NCBI GenBank assembly: GCA_026122225.1
Contig: JANEZZ010001570.1
Coordinates: 2,108,001 to 2,172,000, forward strand
DNA from: Heloderma charlesbogerti
Lineage: Eukaryota; Chordata; Lepidosauria; Squamata; Helodermatidae
Direction: 5' to 3'
Length of the DNA: 64,000 bases
Both the position numbers and the translations under genes were made by a program. Position 1 is the first letter of the stretch. Each line of letters begins with the position of its first letter. Below the pieces are notes generated by a model that worked only from the letters and a program-made list of their open reading frames with translations, was not told where the DNA came from and made no database searches. Shown here in pieces: positions 54,218 through 64,000 of the stretch.

Positions 54218-54962
54218 CAGTGGTGAGAAAAAGTTTGTGAACCCTTAGGATTGTCACATATTTCAAACCTAAAATGTTATTAGATCTTAATCGAACTCTA
54301 TAATCCTACATAAAGAACAACAGATAACCTGATTAAACAAATGACACACAACCATGATGTATTTTCAACATTTCTTTATCCACAAGTAATTCAACATTCA
54401 ATATTCATGTTTGAAAAAGTACGTGAACCTTTAGATTCAGTACCTGGTGGCATCTCCTTGGGCAGCAATGACTTCAAGTAAGCGTTTCCTGTTCCGGTCA
54501 GTTTCTCACATCGGTTTTGAGGAATTTGGCCCATTTCTCCTTACAGAACTGCTTCAACTCAGTGACACTGGGGGGCTTCCAGTGACACTGGAGGGCTTCC
54601 TTCCACTGGAGGGCTTCATCAACACACCTGTATGGTGAAGACCAAACTCACAAAGGTTTTGATCCTTTTATAGGATGAGACCTCCCAAATTCACCCCTGA
54701 AGATCTACCTAATTACCTAAACATCTGATTTTAATTATTCCCTTGAACTGAGCTGATGCAACCAGGGGTTCATACTTTTGCATACACCCTGACTCTTAAG
54801 TACTCATTGCTTGCCTAATTTATATATCATTTTATTTCACAAAACACTGAATTGGTTCCCTATTAGATATTTAGAAACCCTTTGATTCACAAAGGCTATC
54901 ATGGTAAAACTATGGAATTTCTGTAATTATCATTAGGGTTCACAAACTTTTTCTTACCACTG
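54218..54962 (-). mobile_element. Tc1/mariner-type transposon, internally deleted (745 bp)
   Basis: Terminal inverted repeats of at least 28 bp with one mismatch: CAGTGGTGAGAAAAAGTTTG on the left faces CAAACTTTTTCTTACCACTG on the right. TA dinucleotides flank both ends (54216-54217, 54963-54964), the Tc1/mariner target duplication. On the minus strand at about 54570-54440 the remnant VTELKQFCKEKWAKFLKTD, followed by a CHQV-like end, is the degenerate C-terminus of a Tc1-like transposase. The catalytic DDE core is missing. A small GGAGGGCTTCC repeat near 54565-54620 marks local duplication. The right TIR has little divergence from the left, so the copy is not ancient. Confidence 0.88.
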
Positions 54963-54964
54963 TA

Positions 54965-57900
54965 CAAGTAAGGCTACAATGAATTTGAATTGTGAGGACC
55001 TGACTTGTGACCAAACCCTCCATGGAGATGGGTATTCATAAAGCCACAACAGAATTAGAACCATGCACTCAAAAATCAAAGGTGATAGATATTGAACAGA
55101 AAATTATATAGGATTTTATTTTACCACTGTTGAAACAACAACAACAACAAAATATTGGAATAGTTGACCAATACTGGACTTCCAGTTGTTGAAGTCACCA
55201 CATGGTGGTTATGACCAAATCAAGCCATAGGATTTGAGATTCCCACCTAAAATATGTGGGAACTCTTTTTCCTAGTATGGGTATAAAAGAGATGTCTGCC
55301 ACATTGTCTGAGCATGGTTTTAGCCTTAGATCCATAAATCTGGTGCAAACCAAAGTATGAGCTTGAAGAGATGGGAAGGAGGTGTGTATAAAGAGAAGTC
55401 TGAGGGACAAGGATCGGGATAAGTGAGGGATAGGGATGAGTGGTGGTTTCCTACCACTTCTTTCAACCATCCAATATCTTTTGGGGGTTGACTGCTTACT
55501 GTCTGACTGAGGTCTTCCCCTGGATCATCTTAGCTCTCCTGCTGCTAGACTAGCTGATGAGGCTCCCCACCCCACCCTGGAACTTCTTTCAAGTCACCTG
55601 CTCTTGTCAGCACATCTCCCTCTTTGTCAACTATCAACCCCACCAGCCCTTTTCTGTTCCTGCCCTTACCTTAAACTCCCGAGCTAGTGCTTTTTCATTC
55701 CCAGACTACATAAACAGACGCACAGAAAAAATGGCAGAGCTAGAGTGAGAGCTATTTCATTTCAACAAACACATTACTTAATAAGCATGTTTCAACAGTA
55801 TCCATTGTTTATGAAACAGATACCAGTCTCACGCCAGGACCTCCACACAACATGCCATTTGTGTACGTGGTTTCCTTTTCATCTTAAGACCATCAATATA
55901 TCAGTGAACAATAATTTAGCCATATTAATTTAAAAGATGTCTTCTCGGAAATATAACGAACTGAGACTTAATACCTCCATATGAGCCAACATGAATTCTT
56001 CTTAACTTCTTTCATAAGTTATCTTTGCATGTTCACTAAATTCTCTCATTCAGTTTTCAAGTTAAAGATTAAAGACAATTTCACATCTGATGCTAAGAAT
56101 GCTTTTCAAAAACTTGAATGAACCACTGGCAAATATTAACATGGTGTAGAAAGTGAAAGACTCTTTTAAAAACTGAGTGTACATTCTTGCTAATGTAGGG
56201 TTTTTATTTGAATTACAAATGCCAACCTTCCCCACCAACATCCCTGAAAATAACTGAAGTATTCCTTGTGATAATGCCTTAATATTCTTTCAGTCACAGA
56301 CTACTGACCATTGCTATAAATAAGTATCCAACAAATATTGTTATGCTTTAAACAACTGCTGTAAAATGGAGCTCTCCTGTCTGCAAGTCTTTGTGGACCA
56401 TAGCTAGTTTGAGGCATAAATCCATACCTTTTAATTTCCCATCACATTCAGAAAGCAGAAAAAGGGACATCTCTGACATACTTGGCCTTTAGATGTTTCT
56501 GCATTGCACAAAACCACATTTTCAAGGCTGTTCTGAATCCTTTTCTTTAATCCACACTGTACAAATAAACATACTTCAGCAGGTTCCCTTGATAGACCTA
56601 ATTGACTTCCGTGATGTCATTAAGCTTATTGTATGAAAAACTACAGTGACTTTGGAATGCAATATGCATAATGGAAAAGCTTAACTAATTCCTTGGATCC
56701 GGAGGCAATTAAAACACTTAATTACTAAAGAAGCTGGGAAAATGACCCCATAAGTATGGAGGCTTTAAGGTTACAACAAAAAAAGTACCAAATCTTCCTT
56801 CAATTTCCGCTGGTTGATACTTATTGTCAACATCCTGGTGGTATTTTGAGTCAAGTGCTGAGAGTGGTCACTAACAAAATGGAATCAAAACTGTGTGATG
56901 ACTGACTGCCCTTTTGTCTTACCCATTAATATACTAAATCCAAAGATGTGAGAGTTCTTCCACAGTTAGGAATGCAAGTGAGATTGTTATTTTGTCTGTC
57001 CAGGACAGATGTGCTTATAATTATTTTGTCCGTAGTTTCTATTTTTTTTCCCTTCCCTGTTCCCAAATCAGTGTCCAACAAGACTCCCTTCTCTCTTGTA
57101 AGAATAATAGTTGGATCTAATTCAGGTATTCACGTATCAACAGTGAACTGGAGAGCTAAGATGTTTAAGCATCTGAGTAAACGCTGTTGATGTAGTTCCA
57201 TCATCACATAACTTATATGTAAAGTACAAGTAGATGATTGGAAACCCTACAATGGCCACACACTAGTTTGCACAAATAAAAAGCAAAGACAGTTAAATAC
57301 CTCTACTTTATCATCCTAGAAACTGAACCATATAACAAAACACCAGGGCTAAGTTGACAATATCCCTATCCAGAGGCTCCATGCAATTGATTTCCAGTTC
57401 AGTGCAATGTAAGGGACAGCTCCACACCTGAATCTCCACCAATGCACTGAATAGCCTTTTCCATCTAGGATATCCATGGGGCATTGAAATGATGCACTGG
57501 ACTGGGCTGCAAAAGTTATAAAGAAACTGTGGGTTAGATGTAGTAGGATAGCGGCCAGATTACCACAGTCATTATTCAGTTGTGGCAAGTGAATCTCCTT
57601 TTTTTTCTTCAGCTAGCCCATTTGTTCTGAGGAAATTACCTTGTCCTGTCAGTCATACTGAAATATTGTGGAACTGGCAAAATGTGATATCCCCACCTCC
57701 AAGCTAACCTAGTTTTTCTGTAGTAGATGGAAATGCCACATTTATTGTGGTGGCACAAGGATCAAGGTATCTCTTGACTAAATCCACCCGTGAAAAGTAA
57801 CTTGCCCCCCTACCATTTTTTAAAAAACAGAATTTTGTTTTGCAATTAAGTTCAAAATACAGCCAACAAAAAGGAAGAACATGCATAACAATGAAACAAA

Positions 57901-59205
57901 ATAACTAATTAGGGTAAAGGAAGGACATTCATTACTGTCTTTAGAATATCATGGGTAAGCTAGAGTAAAACAGCCTAAAGGGAGGTTCACTGACTACTGA
58001 GACAGTTTGGATGTGAAAGTTATGTAGCCAAATCAGTCAGAATGTGCATGTGTCTGTAGGTATGTACTTGATTGGAATGTGATCAGAAGCTTGAAAGGCT
58101 TCCATATAGGAGACCAACAGAAGCCATGGTGCCATGCATCTTTTTTAAAACTGGGATTCCTTGATTGTACTTGCTGAGTAAGATTATTATTTTATTTAGC
58201 AGCTGTGTGCTCCCCACCGTGAAACTGCAGCAGCAGGTCCTCTGCTAGTGTTTTAAAATATGGAAGAAAAAGAAAATGCCCCACGAAGCCAGGCAAGACT
58301 ACTTCCTTCCCATAGCCATCTTCAAGCACTATTTCCCTTTTCTAAAAATAGTTGTAGGCTGTGTACTCCCCCTCTCCAGCACTGGAATGCACAGTATGCC
58401 TGCTTAGAAAACAAAAGACAATAAACGAAGAAAAGGTGATACAACCTGTAGTGAGGTTCCGCGTCATTCACTGTGTAGGGATAAGATACTATGCCAGCAG
58501 TGCTGGATTTGAGGTAGCCCTACTAGAATGCTACAAGAAAGAGCTCGTTTTCTCATCACTTGAAAAAGTCCTAGGAAAGGAAAGCTGGGGAAGTTGCATA
58601 GGGATGGGAAAAAATAATTTGGAATCACAGCCTATTGCAATAATTTGCGACTGTGGATCTACAAAAATCAGGCTTGTTAGCGACTCTGACAAAAAGTGGA
58701 AAAATGCCTTTTTACACATAGCCTATTAATACCACAAATGGGGCAAAAAATATCTGCCTTTCATTTTTTCAGTCAGCACAGTAACTCCGTTCTATAGTAC
58801 CATGCTGCTAATATGTATTAGGCTCAATAACATGGTTTGATGGCTATGAAGTTAGCCAAGTTTGTTCTTGCTACTGGATATGAATAGCATTTGTCTAGAA
58901 AGCATAAAATAATTTAAGAGTGAGATTACTAAGGAAGTGAAAGTGTTCTGCATAGAAACCTTTAGAACTAAGCCTTTTATGAATGGCCCAGCAAACACTG
59001 AGCATGTATAGAAGACATTTAATTATGCTTTTAATAGAAGTTCAGACACACTGAACAGATCTATGCAGCTTTGACACTACTGTGGAACTATTGCATCAAA
59101 GCCTTTTGGCAGGGGGGAAAACCCTTCCTGCTGATCCATGTCTGAAAACTCATATTGAATCTGTGGTTTATAATATGTCGACACACTTTGTAAAAGATTC
59201 ATTTA
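54965..59205. other. PUDP intron, no exon or repeat recognised
   Basis: More than 4 kb of AT-rich sequence without a repeat that I recognise, apart from (AAC)5 at 55136-55150. Frames at 55195-55470 (minus), 57349-57588 (minus) and 58361-58729 (plus, 122 codons) were inspected and lack HAD or other known motifs. The low repeat density relative to the rest could mean unique intronic DNA, possibly with conserved non-coding elements. Confidence 0.4.
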
Positions 59206-59207
59206 GG

Positions 59208-59618
59208 GAGCAATTCTATGTCTCTTAGACAGTGTCTTGGGGGGGACATAGGATTGTTCAGTTTCTGGGCTCCAAAGTTGGAAACAGGGCCTCCTCACCC
59301 TCTCTGCCAGCATGGTTCTGGCTACATCTCCACACTTGGAAATGGAGCACAGAAACAGGAAAAGGGGGCATCCCTGGGGGTGGGAAGGGGACTGGAGGGG
59401 TAGCCATATTATGTTTTCTATGGTTGCCCGAACCTCCTTCCCTCCCCCTCCAAAATGCTACTGCTAGACAGGCGAAATCGCCCATCTAGCAGAAGTGCAG
59501 GGCAGCTGGAGAGCAGAGGCGAAGATCACCTCCATGCTCCAGCCACCCTACATTGGATACTCAGCAGCTTCTGAGTTTGGAGGCCGCCAACTAACTTCAC
59601 AGGATTGCACCCTGTAGT
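59208..59618 (+). mobile_element. MITE with 'GGGAGCAATTCTATG' inverted ends
   Basis: Left AGGGAGCAATTCTATGTC, right CACAGGATTGCACCCTG. Inside: GGGTGGGAAGGGGACTGG, CCTTCCCTCCCCCTCC, CTGCTAGACAGGCG with CGCCCATCTAGCAG (a 14-bp hairpin), then CTCAGCAGCTTCTGAG. It is collinear with 29570-30023. The open frames on both strands are by-products. Confidence 0.7.
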
Positions 59619-60523
59619 TCTGGCTCAAGTAGCTAAAACATATTGAATAAAATAAGATGGCCACATTTTTCATCAACTGTCTACAATTTGTGATAATGGA
59701 AAAGAAAGCAAAAATGGTATTTGTTTTTGTTGCTATTGCCACTGATCTACTTCCATCAAAACTGAGCCAAAATGTGTGATATTTTCACCATAAAGAAGTA
59801 ATCCCTTATGAATTTTAACACCGCACAAAGAATTAAATTAGCATTAAACTGGCTAGTGTCATCCACAGATGAACTCCAAAATCTGCCTTGGAGTTCATGG
59901 ATTAAATAGATAAGCAAGCTGTACATCTCATGCATTATCAATATGAAGCTGCTGCATTTCTATCAAGACCTGGGGATAGCTTGTCAGGGACTTGCCATGA
60001 CTGGAAAATACAAGTTTATCAAACTTAATAGTACAATACATATGATATTCTAATGATCTAGTCCTTTGGGACTACAGCTATGAAGGATTGGTGAATTTTC
60101 AGAGTTACAGTCAGCCTCAGTTCTACTAGTATACTGTTCTGTCAGGGAACTGGCTAGTTAATAATGCTTATTATGTTTTCTGTAGGGTCACCATTATTAC
60201 ACCTAAGATGTTCTATGGTGTATATCTGGTTGTGAGAATGAAACAAATGTGTTTGCAAGTATGGCTACTGTACAGGCATAGTCACAGAACTGTGATTTAG
60301 CTTTGAGTGGAGCGTAAACTTAGTGGCAAGCATAGCCATTATGTAATGTGTGAACTAGCTTTTAGTTGTGCTGCTAAAATACAATTGTTAAAGAAGTTTA
60401 TGCACTTTCTGTTGTACCCACTCTGACACAGAAAAAGGGGAAGGGTTGAGAAATATTCTGTACCTTTCAAATCAATAATGGTTTAATACTGACAATAAGA
60501 CTGAAATAGCATGCTACCTAGAT
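59619..60523. other. PUDP intron, nothing recognised
   Basis: AT-rich non-coding. Confidence 0.4.
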
Positions 60524-60524
60524 C

Positions 60525-60700
60525 CCAGGGCTGCAATCCTATACCCACCTACCTGGGGATAAGTTCCATACTCACTTTAGAGTAGACAAGTATACTATTG
60601 TGTTTTTAAGGGTTTTAATCTTTGTAAACCACCCAGAGCGCTTTCACTACGGACAGTATAAAAATGTAATAAATGAAATGTAGAGGATTGCACTGTAAGA
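60525..60700 (+). repeat. LINE 3' tail inserted between two MITE-like ends
   Basis: AGGGCTGCAATCCTATACCC opens a 'GCAATCCTAT' MITE-type end and GAGGATTGCACTGTAAG closes it. Between them, TTTTAATCTTTGTAAACCAC, CCAGAGCGCTTTC, GGACAGTATAAAAATGTAAT and AAATGAAATG is a CR1-type 3' tail of about 85 bp. A nested insertion into a MITE is the simplest reading. Confidence 0.55.
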
Positions 60701-62264
60701 CATACATCACGTGCAAGGTATCGCAGTTTGGTTGCATATTGGTGCCCATTTGGTAGAAACTGTGTTTGTAGGCTCAGCCATCCATGCTTTTCTACTGGTT
60801 TATATGAATGCCAGCAATTACATCAGATATATAACCTTTTTAAAGAAAATTATTCAGACACACATTTCAGCTCTTGTCTAATCTCATATTCACTGTGAAA
60901 ATCTCATTTTTAAATGCCAGTGCTCTGTAACCCAGACTATGTTTGGTCTTTTGTGAGGGGCTAGTACAGATCACTCATATCCAAAATAGCTTCAGGAGGT
61001 TAAAGTTAAATGAACATTCTCTACCAAGTTGCCTGGAAAAGCAAACACTCTCTACAAATTTGTTCGAAAAAGAAGAGCTTAGACAATATCTTATGTAATC
61101 TGTATCAAACTATTTCCATAATATACATTCATTCTTTAAAATTAGAGCTGCACACATTTCTTTCTTTAAAATTCTTGTAATTTTCATCATCCCTAGGTGC
61201 AGGCATGTGCATCTTTTCATTTCTCAAAACCAAGCAACAAGCTGCTTTGACCCAACTACATATGACTAAAATTTCAGTCTGAAAGATACAACTCAACATG
61301 TTTTGGGGGTGGGAAGATGGTTGGGCATCTTTATGTAACTACAGAGAAATGACAGTAGCCAAAATACTACTGGCATGAGCTTTAGGTTACTATTATGGTA
61401 GTGTTTGAGGTCTGCATTTAAAAATGTAGAGCTACACACCAAGATGTGCTAAAAGATAGTGTGTACATTATTTTAGAAGAGATACAAAATATAAATTAGA
61501 ATGGCATCATTTTAGTAATGTGTTATGATAAAGCTTTTGGATTATTCAAGTTTTCTTATTTTCTGCTTTTGATGTACAGAATATCTGGAATAAAAGGGGA
61601 AAATGTGTTTGAGTGACGTACTTAACAGCAGCCCTATTGAACTACTAACGAATAAATGAATTTTAAATAGCTACAATATTTGCAGTTTGGGGCTCCTGCT
61701 GCGTAAACTGTCTGAAGAATTAGGTTTTTAAAAGAACAAAAACATGGCTTAGTTTGGTTCTCCAAGGGGTGCGTGTGTGTTTTAACATTCTCTCACACTG
61801 TCCAAGAGGAGTCTGCAAAGCCATGCAAGTTTCAGTCATTAAAAGATGAAGTGTGTCCTCAGACATTTGAACATGGAAATGGAATTGGAAAAAATTTAGC
61901 CCCATAGATCAAATTCAGCTAAAGCAACACAATATATTCAGATGTGCCAAACCAGTCCCTTGAGTTTGTGAGGAAATCCTTATATACTAGTGAGAGTGGG
62001 GAGTAGGTTTTCATATAAATGCTGAAAGATCTGTCAGATTCTAAGAGAATCAGCCAAAAAGCTGTATGATCCATTAACCTAATCCAAAAGTGCAAGATTC
62101 AGCTCCCAAGGCGTCTTGAATAAACTTAAAAAAGAAGGACTGAGGAAGTGCCCCAGCTTTGAAGAAAACTCCTCCATGGAATTCTTGTGTTGGCTGAAAG
62201 AAAAGATTTCAGCCACGTTCCTTTATATGCGCTGTCTAAGGCCCTTGCCCAGCTCATCAGTGGC
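60701..62264. other. PUDP intron, nothing recognised
   Basis: AT-rich non-coding. Confidence 0.4.
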
Positions 62265-62895
62265 TTTTCGGAAACTTCAGCTGGTCCAAAATAGGGCAGC
62301 AAGATTCTTAACAGGGACTGGCCAACGAGATCACATTATGCCAGTACTTTTCCAGCTACACTAGCTGCCAGTCCATGTCCGGGCCTGATTCAAAGTGCTA
62401 GTATTAATATTCCAAGCCCTAAAAGGCTTGGAGCCAGGTTATCTGAAGGATCACCTCCTTCCATATGTGCCTGCCTGGACCCCAAGAGCTTTTACAGAGG
62501 TCCTTCTCTGTGAGCCCCTGCCAAAGGAAGTGAAGCGGCTGGCTACCAGGAAGAGGGCCTTTTCTACTGTGGCGCCCCAGCTGTGGAATGAGCTCCTTAG
62601 AATGGTGCGCCTGGTGCCTACATTGTACTCCTTCCGGCGCTAGGTGAAGACCTTTTTATTCTCCCAGTGTTTTAGTATTTTAGCTTCCCAGTCTTTTAGC
62701 TCTGGTGTTTTAAATCTGTATTTTAAATCTCTGCATTGCTGCTAGGTTTTATTCTGGTTGTACTGTTATTTTGTGGTTTTAAGCTTTCATATTTCATATT
62801 GTTTTATGCTGCGCTTTGTGGTTTTAATTTTTGTGAACTGCCCAGAGAGCTTCAGCTATTAGGTGGTATAGAAATAAAACAAACAAACAAGTAAA
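62265..62895 (+). pseudogene. CR1-group LINE, 3' fragment, plus strand
   Basis: [20 protein letters not shown] at the start, then a stop, FKVLVLIFQALKGLEPGYLK, DHLLPYVPAWTPRAFT, PLPKEVKRLATRKRAFSTVA, PQLWNELLRMVRLVPTLYSF, RR and a stop, followed by a 3' UTR ending TGCCCAGAGAGCTTCAGC, TTAGGTGGTATAGAAAT and an (AAAC)3 tail. It parallels the C-terminus of the copy at 50222-52846 with few frame breaks. Confidence 0.88.
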
Positions 62896-63800
62896 ATAAT
62901 TTCCTATACCACATTCACATCCATGTGGAAGTGAAGGCTTTATCAGAAATGTAAAAGGTAGGCTGGCTGAATCAATTTTTTTTAGTGCTGCTCAGATTTC
63001 ATGGCACCTTTGCCCTGACATTAGGCATACCTTGCCCTTTTGGGCCACAGTGTTCTTTCAGGTACAGAGGTACAGAGCTAAACCTGCAAGTTTGAGTCAG
63101 CCAGATGTTTAGGTCCAATCCATCAGATATTCACACTTCCAGCTAATATCTGCCTAACATGGAATCCTCATGACCACACTAATAATGCTTAACAAATGAA
63201 TGGCATTACCATTTTATAAATGTTGGATTGCTCTGATACTCACATTTTTATATAAAGGTGAAAATTGGGAAGGGCACGCACACATAATTCTTTTATTTTT
63301 ATGTTATATTACCGGTGTTACATAGTGCAGAAATTCCATGAAAACAAATTTGTTTGCAGCACAGGTTCAAGGATAAACATAAGCATTATTTGAAGCAAAC
63401 AAGTCAGTAGTACAGAAATAGAAACTTACATTTGCATGTCTAAAATGCCCTTCAATGAGCTGTAAATTAGAATATTCTGCAATATTAGCTGTTGCATTAC
63501 CACCGCTCTATTTTGAAGCCAAAGAATTCAGAGAAGGTTCTCTTAAGGGGCTCATCACAATGGAGTCAGAAATGGAGTGAAGGGATAAGAGAGGAAATTA
63601 TAACTTTCTTGTATCTATCCAGGATGCTTTTGAGTGAAAGAATGTACTTCTGTAAGTGGCAGTTGGATAGAGGCTATGTGACTCTGAAGTAATGAGGTCA
63701 TATTTACATGCGAGGTTACGGACTGTTGGCATGTATTTTAAGAGAGGGCTACATGCTTAATGAAAAGCACAATAGGAATTCTGTGAGGCATAGTGAGTCA
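62896..63800. other. PUDP intron, nothing recognised
   Basis: Non-coding AT-rich sequence. Confidence 0.4.
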
Positions 63801-63805
63801 TAGGT

Positions 63806-64000
63806 CCCTGGAAAGGTTCCTCCTGTCCAAGCACCAAGTCATTGCTGACTCCTAGAGGGACGCCGCTTTCCCTGGCGTTTTCATGGCAGACTATAGTGGG
63901 GTGGTTTGCCATTGCCTTCCCCAGTCGTGACTACATTTCCCCCAGCAAGCTGGGTACTCACTTTACTGACCTCGGAAAGATGGAAGGCTGAGTCGACCTG
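63806..64000 (-). repeat. SINE cut by the window end
   Basis: GCACCAAGTCATTGCTGACTC, GGCGTTTTCATGGCAGACTA, GGGGTGGTTTGCCATTGCC, TTCCCCAGTCGTGACTAC, AGCAAGCTGGGTACTCAC, GACCTCGGAAAGATGGAAGG, CTGAGTCGACCTG. The phrase order is that of a tRNA-derived reptile SINE body read 3' to 5'; the tRNA head should lie just past the window end. The internal CAAGTCATTGCTGACTCCTA is reminiscent of the BovB/Sauria 3' tail. Confidence 0.65.

Noticed and set aside
54447..54638. 63-codon plus-strand frame in the Tc1 element
   Set aside because: Antisense of the transposase C-terminus remnant.
58361..58729. 122-codon frame as a PUDP exon or separate gene
   Set aside because: Plus strand, opposite to PUDP, and no recognised motif.

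Overview
This is a window of vertebrate nuclear DNA, most probably from a squamate reptile (lizard or snake). The evidence is the repeat content: two near full-length RTE-BovB LINEs, a Sauria-type SINE whose 3' tail matches the BovB end, many CR1-group LINE fragments, an L1 3' end, tRNA-derived SINEs, and numerous palindromic hAT-like MITEs. There are no prokaryotic features, and almost every open reading frame is either a decayed retrotransposon or chance. Repeat families were recognised by eye, without a library search.

Only one ordinary host gene part can be supported: the terminal coding exon of PUDP (HDHD1, pseudouridine-5'-phosphatase) on the minus strand at 47131-47307. It has an intact frame, a stop codon and a clean splice acceptor. 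Bases above about 47.3 kb are therefore the last PUDP intron (no earlier exon recognised), and bases below about 47.1 kb are 3' UTR and gene-poor downstream DNA.

Layout. 1-1.2 kb: one truncated and one complete copy of an unusual GC-rich foldback element. 7.7-11.7 kb: minus-strand BovB, split by a third foldback copy at 9824-10620. 11.7-12.8 kb: L1 3' end. 14.5-16.8 kb: CR1-type fragments and a palindromic MITE. 17.0-20.2 kb: plus-strand BovB with a perfect 13-bp target duplication. 21-31 kb: SINE, several MITEs and microsatellites, including a hAT-like MITE nested in another MITE at 28.1-28.7 kb. 31.8-35.2 kb: CR1 end, two oppositely oriented SINEs, a MIR, a hAT-like MITE, a tetranucleotide microsatellite and a CR1 fragment. 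37.3-38.2 kb: decayed LINE. 39-46.7 kb: MITEs, a 78-bp tandem duplication, Sauria SINE and a CR1-like end. 47.1 kb: PUDP exon. 47.5-64 kb: intron with three CR1 fragments, a Tc1-like transposon, MITEs, and a SINE cut by the window end.

The most unusual object is the foldback family (1-136, 286-1198, 9824-10620). Its interior is a chain of adjacent hairpins in which GC-rich 'CAAATGGCGGC'-type or 'CAAATAG'-type palindromes alternate with long AT-rich palindromes built on a TACGTAAA-type core. The two complete copies differ by the presence of one long-plus-short hairpin pair, and one copy's insertion into BovB can be mapped to the base because a second, uninterrupted BovB lies 7 kb away.
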